Assembly: GCA_030267565.1 (NCBI GenBank)
Contig: BRXU01000047.1
Coordinates: 558,001 to 622,000, forward strand
Direction of reading: 5' to 3'
DNA from: Pleodorina starrii
Taxonomy: Eukaryota > Chlorophyta > Chlorophyceae > Chlamydomonadales > Volvocaceae
DNA length: 64,000 bases
Below are positions 1 through 10,000 of the stretch, piece after piece. The notes beneath the pieces were generated by a model. It saw only the letters and a program-made list of their open reading frames with translations. It had not been told where the DNA came from and did not search any database. A program made the position numbers and the translations under genes. Numbering within the stretch: the stretch's first letter is position 1; each line of letters opens with the position of its first letter.

Positions 1-652
1 GCATGCTAGGTGCACAGCGAGTCGACTGCTAGTACCGGTAAGCAGCAGCCATTACCGACCTGATGCCGTGCGGCCTCACATACAACATGCACGTGGACAC
101 AGCTTCCCTCAGTCCGCAACTGAAGCCAGTCTGGAGACACCGATGGAGAAGCTACATGACCTCAGCAGCCTTCCAGCCAGCTGGCAGTAGCACTACAGTC
201 AAAACGCCAGGCTACGTAGGGATGAGCAGCACGGACGTAACGGGCGAGATAGACCCCAGCCATAGACCTCATCAGTTCGTCGGTCAGCTCGAGGGAGGGT
301 TCCGTTCAATCAGTCGCTGGGCGCGCTCCACATACCCCGCGTGCATGCGATCCACAACAGGATTCCAGGTCGGAGTTTAGTTTGGCGGGCAGCAGCGGGA
401 CGCACATCCGCCCGTGTGCACAGCGCAACACCGCGAATAAATAGGCTCGATCGCCCCGCGCTGTGCTGTCAGCAGCAATGCAGACGCGCAGCTCACACGG
501 CTTCCAGGGCCATGCCAACTCCTGCACGTACACCCGTCCTTCAGCACGTACACCACATACACGCACTCGCCGCCAGCTGTGCTGCATCCCGCCCTTTACC
601 TTCCCCTCCCCTTCCTGGACTGGAGAAGGTCCGGCCCCACTGCAGTCAACCT
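1..652. other. No gene recognised
   Basis: Short open frames occur on both strands, but none has a recognisable domain, a plausible start context or a repeat relationship with the rest of the window. This stretch is 3' of the F-box/LRR gene and may contain its 3' UTR. I found no TGTAA-type polyadenylation signal that I would defend. Confidence 0.4.
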
Positions 653-2956
653 TTACCGTGTGCCGTGGCCGTGGCCGTTGTGCTGGCCGTTTTGATACGG
701 TAGCCGCACGGGACCCGTCCTAAGCGTGCCAACGGACACACGTGCCGCCACACCGCCATCCTCCAGACGCCTGTTTAGCTCCCAGGCAGTGCCTTCGTTC
801 CACACCCGCTCCATTATGGCGCATGTGAGCCTGCGGACGATGTACCCCGCATACTCTGCCTGCTGACGGCGGAAAACTTCATCCTGCTCCTCCTCCTCCT
901 CCTCCTCCTCTTCTTTCCTCTCTCCCTCCACCCCCTCCTCCTGCTCCTCCTCCTCTCCCTCCTCTTCCCCCTCTCCCTCCACCCCCTCCTTTTGCTCCTC
1001 CTCCCCTCCCCTCGCCTCTTCGTCAACCTCGGAAGTTCCCGCAACACTGGGCGCCCACTTGCTGGACATCCACCTCGGGATCGGGGCAGTATCCACCTCC
1101 TCCTCCTCCTCCTCCCACTCCTCCGCCTCCTCTTCCCCCTCTCCCTCCTCCTTCTCCTCCTCCTCTTTCCTCACTCCCTCCACCCCCTCCTCCTGCTCCT
1201 GCTCCTCCTCTTCCTCCTCCTCCCCCTCCTCTTCCCCCTCTCCCTCCACCCCCTCCGTTTGCTCCTCCTCCCCTCCCTGCACCTCTTTGTCATCCTCGGA
1301 GATTCCCTCAAAACTGGGCGTCCCCTGGCTGTACGTCCAGCTCAGCAGCGAGGCATTGTCCACCTCGTCCCCCTCATCCCCTGCCTCCGCGTCCACGTAC
1401 TCGGTGCTGTCCACACTCTCAAGCGGCCTATGGTGACGTAGGGGTTGGTGTTCCAGGTGGATGTGCAGCGGCCGGCTCCGCAGCTCCTCCTCCGGGGGTA
1501 GCGCCAGCAGGCCCTCCACCAAGGCCATGTACTGCCTGCCGGTGTGCACCCGCTCGCAGGAGCGCACCACCACCTCCTCACACAGCGGCAGGGCAACCAG
1601 CAGGGACACCAGGTTGGCAGGCGTGAGGCCCGCGCACCAGTGGAACTCCAGCCGCTGCAGCCTCGGTGCCAGCAGTGGAGCACATGTGTACAGTAGTCTG
1701 GCCATGTTTGCGCGGTGCTGCACCTGGAGCACAGAGAGGTACTTCGGGGGCTTTGTGAGTCGCTGCAGCGCCCTGCCCAGCTGTGGCACCTCCCGGTCGA
1801 ACTTCAGCCGGAGAGCGTCCACCTTCAGGACGTCCAGGTAGCGCAGCAGCGAGTCGCTCAGGATGAGCCCCAGCTCGGCCTTCTGGACCCTCAGCTGGGT
1901 CAGCGGCAGCTCCGCCTCTGTCACCGCTGCAATGACGCTTTCCAGGCTGTAGCGTTCGGTGGCAACCATGTCCCAGCTGCGAATCTGCTGCTGCTGCTGC
2001 TGCTGCCGTGGCTGACCACTGCTGCTGCAGTCTTCTGACATTCTCACCCTGGTCAGCCGGACGCCCCCTCCCTCGATCTCCAGCTCCTCAAGCGCCTCTC
2101 CGAGTCCAAAACGCAGCACGTGCACCTGGCTGGGGCGGCCACAGGACTGCCACTGTTGCAGCCGGAGCGTGCGGAGATTTGGAAAGCGAGCAAGCACCTT
2201 CGCTTCCTCTGGAGACACCGAAACGTTGGAGTAACGGGAGTTGCCCAGCGTGAGGTCCCGCAGCTGGGTTAATCTGTCCGTCAACAACTCGAGGTAATTG
2301 AGCCCCTCGAGAAAGCAGACCTGCAGACGCTGCAGGCGGGGGAGATGAAGCGCGATGCCGGAGTAGAAGGACTGCGGGTCGGCTGGGACACACGTGCCCA
2401 TCAGCCCCAGGTCCTGCAGGGAGGGGAACCTCGCAGCCAGCCGTTCGGGGAGTGTTGTGGAGAGGTCGACGGCCACGTGGCCCGTGCCGGTGGACAACCG
2501 GATGTGGAGCTCCCGGATGTTCTCGGCGGTCCCTGGGGCAGCATCGAAGAGGGCCAGCAGCCGCCCCAACATGCAGGTCGTCCGCCACCGCCGCTGGTCT
2601 TCGTTTTCAAGCCGGGTTTCGAAGCATATCTCCACGCGCAGGCAGGTGCAGCGTTGCCTGCGCTCAAGCCGGGCCGCCCAACCACCCAAAAGCTTCTGCA
2701 GCCACCCGTCCAGCAGCCCTCTAATTGGCGCCCAGAAGCGGAGGTTGAGCTCGGGATCGTGTTGGTCGACGAGGTCCCGGCCGCCGCGACAAGTTCGACG
2801 AAGCGCGTTTAAGTCACGCCTCTCAAGCGGCCGTCCGAATTTGTGCGCCCACTCGAACATAGTGTTGAAGGCCGCAAACACGTTGGGTGGAACTTCGGGC
2901 CCGCTAGGATCGGCTCCATGGTTGGAGATCTCTCCGCTTGTTGCGCAGTCTGCCAT
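653..2956 (-). CDS. F-box-like / leucine-rich-repeat protein with Glu-rich C-terminal region
   Basis: Predicted protein of 767 residues. Near the N-terminus a segment with RDLNALRRTCRGGRDLVD resembles the second half of an F-box. It is followed by degenerate leucine-rich repeats (for example FPSLQDLGLMG, LPRLQRLQVCF, LTQLRDLTLG, FPNLRTLRLQQW). F-box/LRR proteins usually select substrates for SCF ubiquitin ligases; that role is inference here. A short Gln tract follows the LRRs. Roughly residues 570-700 are Glu/Gly-rich and contain two copies of an ~80-residue unit (each with the EEEQ-EGVEGEGEEEGEE pattern), followed by a conserved-looking tail. The frame stays open 49 codons upstream to 3103, but those codons lie largely inside the inverted repeat beginning at 3032 and are shared with a copy near 20.9 kb. 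I therefore take the Met at 2956, followed by ADCATSGEIS, as the start. No intron is needed. Confidence 0.6.
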   Translation of the reverse strand: MADCATSGEISNHGADPSGPEVPPNVFAAFNTMFEWAHKFGRPLERRDLNALRRTCRGGRDLVDQHDPELNLRFWAPIRGLLDGWLQKLLGGWAARLERRQRCTCLRVEICFETRLENEDQRRWRTTCMLGRLLALFDAAPGTAENIRELHIRLSTGTGHVAVDLSTTLPERLAARFPSLQDLGLMGTCVPADPQSFYSGIALHLPRLQRLQVCFLEGLNYLELLTDRLTQLRDLTLGNSRYSNVSVSPEEAKVLARFPNLRTLRLQQWQSCGRPSQVHVLRFGLGEALEELEIEGGGVRLTRVRMSEDCSSSGQPRQQQQQQQIRSWDMVATERYSLESVIAAVTEAELPLTQLRVQKAELGLILSDSLLRYLDVLKVDALRLKFDREVPQLGRALQRLTKPPKYLSVLQVQHRANMARLLYTCAPLLAPRLQRLEFHWCAGLTPANLVSLLVALPLCEEVVVRSCERVHTGRQYMALVEGLLALPPEEELRSRPLHIHLEHQPLRHHRPLESVDSTEYVDAEAGDEGDEVDNASLLSWTYSQGTPSFEGISEDDKEVQGGEEEQTEGVEGEGEEEGEEEEEEEQEQEEGVEGVRKEEEEKEEGEGEEEAEEWEEEEEEVDTAPIPRWMSSKWAPSVAGTSEVDEEARGGEEEQKEGVEGEGEEEGEEEEQEEGVEGERKEEEEEEEEEQDEVFRRQQAEYAGYIVRRLTCAIMERVWNEGTAWELNRRLEDGGVAARVSVGTLRTGPVRLPYQNGQHNGHGHGTR

Positions 2957-3031
2957 CGCGCTTTCCTGGCCTGGCGGCTGGAGTGAGCAGCAGCATAAGA
3001 CGGGAACCACCACCACCGAGAGCAAGGTTAT

Positions 3032-3690
3032 GGCCACGGATCGTGGCTCCTTGCTAGCAACGAGAAATGACACGGTTCCTTGGCTCCTTGCTAGCAAGCT
3101 CAAGTAGCAACAACGCGTGGTCTATGTGGCATCCTAATAATGGCAATTAATATAACTTAAAACAATGCTTATGCACGACATTTTGCGACCAGAACTCCAA
3201 GGGAATGGACGATAGATGCTTGCTGGCATGGAGCCATGGTTCGCGGTTCCCGCTCAATGTAAGGAAATTCTGTCATTGAACAATTTAGTTTATATACGAT
3301 ATTATTTTTAGATGTATGCGCGCCATTGCGGCAGTGCAAAATATATTTCCTGGGTGCCCCACGAATCCCGGCTCCTTGCTAGCAACGACTCGTTGCTAGC
3401 AAGGAGCCACGATCCACGGTCCGCGTAAAAATAGGCGCGGCCACGCTACGCAGCAATGCTGTCACCCTTACAGATGCAGCTAAACAACTGCAATTATCTT
3501 AATATGTATGCGCGGTGCGTAGTGCGGCAGTGCAAAATATATTTCCTGGGGTGCCCCACGAATCCCGGCTCCTTGCTAGCAACGAGTCGTTGCTAGCAAG
3601 GAGCCACGATCCACGGTCCGCGTTCAAATAGGCGCGGCCACGCTACGCGGCAATGCTGTAACCCTTACAGATGCAGCTAACAAACAGCAG
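3032..3690 (+). repeat. Left terminal inverted repeat with two 39-bp palindromes
   Basis: Reverse-complement partner of 20060-20930. It contains near-perfect 39-bp palindromes at 3370-3408 and 3567-3605 (arms ending in CCTTGCTAGCAACGA, with only the centre base unpaired), plus a half-site at about 3047-3060. The palindromes lie in ~200-bp direct sub-repeats that also carry conserved flanks such as GGCGCGGCCACGCTACGC. The inner end is at about 3690, where AGCTAACAAACAGCAGTT matches the reverse complement near 20060-20078. Confidence 0.85.
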
Positions 3691-6340
3691 TTCGGGAGCA
3701 GATCGACCGGCACCTGCCACCCCCACAGGCAGCAGCGGGGGCCACCACCACCCGGCAGCACATCTGGCTCGCCCAAGCGCCCCCTGGGTGCGAACAGGCC
3801 CCCTTTGACGTGATCGCCCTAGCGGCGCTGTCCACTATGGAAGTCGGAAGGTGCTGTCTTCGAGCAGCAACCCGGAGACAGGGGCGGGCGGGGGCAGCAG
3901 CAGCGAGGGGGCAGCAGCAGCAGCATCAGGTGCAGCCCCAGCCAGAGCAGCCCCAGCACCCCATTCTAGCGGTCGCTGAGGAGCGAGTGCGGTGTGCAGC
4001 GCAGGTGGAGATCACGGCCTAAGCAGCTGTGCTAGTGACGGGGCAAGGGACGTTGTTTGAAGGGGAAGAGGGAGCGGGTGGTGATGGGAGGAGGGTGGGG
4101 GATGGGGGGCGCTGGGATGGGGGTGGCCTGGAGAGGGAGAGTAAAGCAAGGAGAGCAGGGAGGGTTGTGGGCAAGAGAGGGCTGGGCGGGCGGGCAAGGG
4201 TTTCCTGGCCGAGGGTCTCGTGGGCTAGCAGGTCGGGGAAGGAGCAGGCCTGTGTGTACCCTCTTCTTGGGAGACGGGGCCCGTCGAGGAGTGAGGGGCG
4301 GTGTTGTGCTGTCTGGCGGCTGAGAGGTGCGGCGAGGGTGGCCTGTAGCTTTGGCGCTTTGGGGGGAAGGGAGAGGTGGCGAGGGAGGGGTTGCAGAGGG
4401 AGGATAGGTGGTGCTGGGCTCCGCAGGCGGCCAGGGACGGAGGGACAGGTTTCTCTGCGTGGTAGGCGAGGGCAGGCAGCGCCTGTGAGCCGTGCCCAGT
4501 AGTGGGCTTTCCAGGGGGGCGCCGCGCCGGCTTGTCATTCCCCCCCGCGGCCGTGGGTGTTTTGCTTTTGCCCCGCGCTGGGCAGTGTCGGGGAACCCGT
4601 AGCCCCCAGGAGGAGCCCGCCTTGCGGTCCAGCGTGCAGGTGTGTGCCTTAGCGAGCGGTTCCTGTAGCAGCGCCTTGGCTTTTCGAAGAACAGTAAACC
4701 AACCGCTTACCCACCGTAAATTGCGCCGCCGCGGATCCAGACCCCGAGAGGTATATCCAGTGCGATGGTAGTGAAAACCACCGATTACGTGACTGAAAGA
4801 ATCCTCCAAAGCGGCTGTCTGGGGTTTTCAGTGACAAGATCCCTTTTCACCTTGGTCCCCTAGCTAAGGATTGGGTTTTGCTAGTTCAGGACGGCCCGGG
4901 CCAGACGGGTAGTTCAGCCCGCTGCAGCCCAGTCCATACATTGGGCAACAGCAGGCCGGACTAGGCCAGACAGGTAGAGATAGATGGCCAGGGCCTGCAC
5001 TGGCCGCACTTCTGCGCCCCGTGGTCGCTCGCCTATGCGCTTTCCCCCTGGGTTCGCTTATTCCTGTCTGGGTGGCTCGTGCTGTCTGGACTGGTTGGTC
5101 ATTCCTCTGTCCTCGTGCGCCCGCTGCAGTACACGAACAGCTGGCCCGCTTGCTCTCCCGTTTTGAGGTCTGAAGCCCACGATAACCCCTACTGTCCTTA
5201 CCGCACACATGCAGCGCGCTGCTGGTCTTGCTCCTGGCCGCTAGCTCCCCCAGCACAGCTACTCCCGGCCGCTAGCTCCAAGTCCACTCCAAGGCTAGTC
5301 CACTTGTTCACTCCAAAGCCGCTAGCTCCATGTCCGTGCACTCCGTGCTGAACCGCGTTGCGTAAGGGCATTGGCAGGATTACGTTAGGAACGGAAAATG
5401 TTTAGCTACACAGCTTTTAAGGACCAATGGCGCCAGCTATTGACACTGTTATCTTACTTGTTTTATCTTGAGTCTGATACTTTCCGTAGCTTGTGTCACA
5501 TGATTACCAGTTACCTGAGGCAACCCTGCGAGCAGATCTTGAACTTATTGAAGCACTCGCCTTGCTTGACTTTTGTTATCCCAGTCAAGGATAAGCGTAT
5601 AGGCAAGGACAAACGTAGCGCTATTCCCAGTGACTATTTATTATATTCTATATGATTGGATGTAGAAGGAGGGCGTGTTTGCCAATAACCAGCTACGCGT
5701 ATAGTGGGACGGTAATTGGTTTCCGTACGGACATTAGGCTCCTCATCTGAGCCAAATGAAAGGCCACCTTTATAACGTTCATGGTTACTGTCATCGACAT
5801 TGATTTGGTGCGCATGGCCTTCCTGCGGCGTTTTGCCGGTGCATGCCGGCATGCATCCCGACGCAAACGACGATAGTCGTCATTTGTTGCGATGTTTATG
5901 TTCCCGAATCTCAATGAGCGCGTTGGTGCATTATTGTGTCGCAATACATCTGCGATACCCCAAACAACCCTAGGCGCCCACGCACCCTGTCTTTCCTCCC
6001 TTTCCACCCGGGGGGGGCTGGCTGAAAAGGCTATGGGACTGGGGCTAGGGGCTGAGGCTTCAGAGCTGATGTTTGGCGGCTGGGGCTAAACAGTTCGGAA
6101 TTGAGGCTGGAGCTGATCCTTGGACACTTGGCCTGATGAAGCTGGAGAGCTAGTCCTTGATTGGCGACTGTGGCTCGGCGGCTGGGGGTGGGGAGCTGGG
6201 GACGGGAGCTCGGGCTGGGGCTTGAGTGACGGCTGGGACCTCAGGTTCGGGGCTCATGGGGCTGGGGTTGAGATTGAGTATAGTACTGTATTGAGGACTG
6301 CACTCACACGGGACCGGACATTGCTTGGTGGCAGAGGCTC
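3691..6340. other. Interior of inverted-repeat unit, no gene recognised
   Basis: G-rich and C-rich low-complexity stretches (a CAG-like run near 3890-3935, G-rich 4060-4200) give long but unconvincing open frames on both strands. A distinctly more AT-rich patch lies at about 5390-5930, with an 85-codon frame at 5398-5655 that I cannot assign. From about 6020 the sequence grades into GGGCTGG-type simple repeats that precede the 27-bp minisatellite. Confidence 0.45.
4984..5168 (+). repeat. Dispersed repeat, related to 28842-29000
   Basis: A segment containing TATTCCTGTCTGGGTGGC and CTCGTGCTGTCTGGACTG resembles the reverse complement of 28842-29000, including a shared downstream stretch around GCTGGCCCGC. 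Similarity is patchy and the family is unidentified. Its presence both inside the inverted-repeat unit and in an intron of the matrix gene suggests a mobile origin. Confidence 0.5.
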
Positions 6341-6362
6341 GGGGCTTTGGATGGGTGGAAGG

Positions 6363-6645
6363 GCAAGGGCTCGAGGCTGGACATTGGCGGCAAGGGCTCG
6401 AGGCTGGACATTGGTGGCAAGGGCTCGAGGCTGGACATTGGTGGCAAGGGCTCGAGGCTGGACATGGGTGGCAAGGGCTCGAGGCTGGACATGGGTGGCA
6501 AGGGCTCGGGGCTGGACATGGGTGGCAAGGGCTCGGGGCTGGACATGGGTGGCTAGGGCTCGAGGCTGGACATGGGTGGCAAGGGCTCGAGGCTGGACAT
6601 GGGTGGCAAGGGCTCGGGGCCGGACATGGGTGGCAAGGGCTCGGG
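6363..6645 (+). repeat. 27-bp minisatellite, about 10.5 copies
   Basis: Tandem units of 27 bp built on CAAGGGCTCGAGGCTGGACA plus a seven-base remainder. Variants alternate CGAGG/CGGGG and ATTGG/ATGGG. Because the period is a multiple of three, all frames stay open across it, which produces spurious repetitive open frames on both strands. Confidence 0.9.
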
Positions 6646-6742
6646 CGGGAAGGGAGAGCGAGGCAGAGATAAATGGGGTGCAAAACGGCAAACTGTACGA
6701 GCAAAGAAGAAAGGGCCGGGTCGAGTGAGTGCTGTGGTGGAC

Positions 6743-6763
6743 TTAGGGTTTTAGGGTTTTAGG
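6743..6763 (+). repeat. Interstitial telomere-type repeat (TTTTAGGG, ~2.5 copies)
   Basis: About two and a half uninterrupted copies of the TTTTAGGG heptamer-like octamer, the telomere repeat of Chlamydomonas-type algae. It sits ~290 bp before the first satellite unit and nowhere near a sequence end. Confidence 0.6.
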
Positions 6764-7049
6764 CATTCACAGTTGTCCGCAGCAGCAGTGGCCCCTGGCG
6801 TGCTGCTGTCAGGTGCTGCACCACCCTCCCCATTGCTGTCCTGTACCGAGCAATGTTTTCAGTGTTCATGCCGCCAACAAGCGGGATCATGACGCCACTC
6901 TCTTGGATGCCAGCAGCAGTCGCGTCACTGCTGTGGACTCCGGCCGGGCGGGGTGCCAGCAGTATGGGGCTGGGCCAGTCGGTCTGCAAGCGAAGCAGAG
7001 GGGTGTGGGGGCAAAACACTGCCTGATCTCGTCCACTGAAGAGGCACGG

Positions 7050-10000
7050 GGCCCAGCTCCGCGCCGCGCCCTCCCTGCAGCCGCTGCTCTCCGCGCCCGC
7101 GGTGCCCATCCGGCGTGAATGAAGCGGCGTGCACTCTGCGTAACAAGAGCGGCGGTGCTGGTCCTGACGCCAAACCACCGCCCGCACCCCGGAAACTGTG
7201 ACAACACGCGCCTTACCCCTGTGATGCGGAAATGGGTGCACCCACGGCCGGCTCCGCGCCGCCCCCTCCCGTGCAGCCGCTACTCTCCGCGCCCGCGCGC
7301 GGTGCCCATCCGGCATGAATGAAGCGGCGTGCACTCTGCGTAACAAGAGCGGCGGTGCTGGTCCTGACGCCAAACCACCGCCCGCACCCCGGAAACTGTG
7401 ACAACGCGCGCCTTACCCCTGTGATGCGGAAATGGGTGCACCCAGGGCCGGCTCCGCGCCGCCCCCTCACGTGCAGCCGCTGCTCTCCGCGCCCGCGCGC
7501 GGTGCCCATCCGGCGTGAATGAAGCGGCGTGCACTCTGCGTAACAAGAGCGGCGGTGCTGATCCTGACGCCAAACCACCGCCCGCACCCCGGAAACTGTG
7601 ACAACGCGCGCCTTACCCCTGTGATGCTGAAATGGGTGCACCCAGGGCCGGCTCCGCGCCGCCCCCTCCCGTGCAGCCGCTGCTCTCCGCGCCCGCGCGC
7701 GGTGCCCATCCGGCATGAATGAAGCGGCGTGCACTCTGCGTAACAAGAGCGGCGGTGCTGGTCCTGACGCCAAACCACCGCCCGCACCCCGGAAACTGTG
7801 ACAACACGCGCCTTACCCCTGTGATGCGGAAATGGGTGCACCCAGGGCCGGCTCCGCGCCGCCCCCTCCCGTACAGCCCCTGCTCTTCACGCCTGCGCGC
7901 GGTGCCCATCCAGCGTGAATGAAGCGGCGTGCACTCTGCGTAACAAGAGCGGCGGTGCTGGTCCTGACGCCAAACCACCGCCCGCACCCCGGAAACTGTG
8001 ACAACACGCGCCTTACCCCTGTGATGCTGAAATGGGTGCACCCAGGGCCGGCTCCGCGCCGCCCCCTCCCGTGCAGCCGCTGCTCTCCGCGCCCGCGCGC
8101 GGTGCCCATCCGGCATGAATGAAGCGGCGTGCACTCTGCGTAACAAGAGCGGCGGTGCTGGTCCTGACGCCAAACCACCGCCCGCACCCCGGAAACTGTG
8201 ACAACACGCGCCTTACCCCTGTGATGCGGAAATGGGTGCACCCAGGGCCGGCTCCGCGCCGCCCCCTCCCGTGCAGCCGCTACTCTCCGCGCCCGCGCGC
8301 GGTGCCCATCCGGCATGAATGAAGCGGCGTGCACTCTGCGTAACAAGAGCGGCGGTGCTGGTCCTGACGCCAAACCACCGCCCGCACCCCGGAAACTGTG
8401 ACAACGCGCGCCTTACCCCTGTGATGCTGAAATGGGTGCACCCAGGGCCGGCTCCGCGCCGCGCCCTCCCTGCAGCCGCTGCTCTCCGCGCCCGCGGTGC
8501 CCATCCGGCGTGAATGAAGCGGCGTGCACTCTGCGTAACAAGAGCGGCGGTGCTGGTCCTGACGCCAAACCACCGCCCGCACCCCGGAAACTGTGACAAC
8601 ACGCGCCTTACCCCTGTGATGCGGAAATGGGTGCACCCACGGCCGGCTCCGCGCCGCCCCCTCCCGTGCAGCCGCTGCTCTCCGCGCCCGCGCGCGGTGC
8701 CCATCCGGCATGAATGAAGCGGCGTGCACTCTGCGTAACAAGAGCGGCGGTGCTGGTCCTGACGCCAAACCACCGCCCGCACCCCGGAAACTGTGACAAC
8801 GCGCGCCTTACCCCTGTGATGCGGAGATGGGTGCACCCAGGGCCGGCTCCGCGCCGCCCCCTCACGTGCAGCCGCTGCTCTCCGCGCCCGCGCGCGGTGC
8901 CCATCCGGCGTGAATGAAGCGGCGTGCACTCTGCGTAACAAGAGCGGCGGTGCTGATCCTGACGCCAAACCACCGCCCGCACCCCGGAAACTGTCACAAC
9001 ACGCGCCTTACCCCTGTGATGCGGAAATGGGTGCACCCACGGCCGGCTCCGCGCCGCCCCCTCCCGTGCAGCCGCTACTCTCCGCGCCCGCGCGCGGTGC
9101 CCATCCGGCATGAATGAAGCGGCGTGCACTCTGCGTAACAAGAGCGGCGGTGCTGGTCCTGACGCCAAACCACCGCCCGCACCCCGGAAACTGTGACAAC
9201 ACGCGCCTTACCCCTGTGATGCGGAAATAGGTGCACCCAGGGCCGGCTCCGCGCCGCCCCCTCCCGTGCAGCCGCTACTCTCCGCGCCCGCGCGCGGTGC
9301 CCATCCGGCATGAATGAAGCGGCGTGCACTCTGCGTAACAAGAGCGGCGGTGCTGGTCCTGACGCCAAACCACCGCCCGCACCCCGGAAACTGTGACAAC
9401 ACGCGCCTTACCCCTGTGATGCGGAAATAGGTGCACCCAGGGCCGGCTCCGCGCCGCCCCCTCCCGTGCAGCCGCTGCTCTCCGCGCCCGCGCGCGGTGC
9501 CCATCCGGCATGAATGAAGCGGCGTGCACTCTGCGTAACAAGAGCGGCGGTGCTGGTCCTGACGCCAAACCACCGCCCGCACCCCGGAAACTGTGACAAC
9601 GCGCGCCTTACCCCTGTGATGCGGAAATGGGTGCACCCAGGGCCGGCTCCGCGCCGCCCCCTCACGTGCAGCCGCTGCTCTCCGCGCCCGCGCGCGGTGC
9701 CCATCCGGCGTGAATGAAGCGGCGTGCACTCTGCGTAACAAGAGCGGCGGTGCTGATCCTGACGCCAAACCACCGCCCGCACCCCGGAAACTGTGACAAC
9801 ACGCGCCTTACCCCTGTGATGCGGAAATGGGTGCACCCACGGCCGGCTCCGCGCCGCCCCCTCCCGTGCAGCCGCTACTCTCCGCGCCCGCGCGCGGTGC
9901 CCATCCGGCATGAATGAAGCGGCGTGCACTCTGCGTAACAAGAGCGGCGGTGCTGGTCCTGACGCCAAACCACCGCCCGCACCCCGGAAACTGTGACAAC

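Noticed and set aside
1059..1441. Ser-rich and Leu-rich plus-strand proteins
   Set aside because: They are antisense to the Glu-rich triplet tract of the F-box/LRR gene.
4032..4809. Pro/Ser-rich minus-strand genes at 4.0-4.8 kb
   Set aside because: Open frames arise from G-rich plus-strand sequence. There is no domain and no matching splice or start context.
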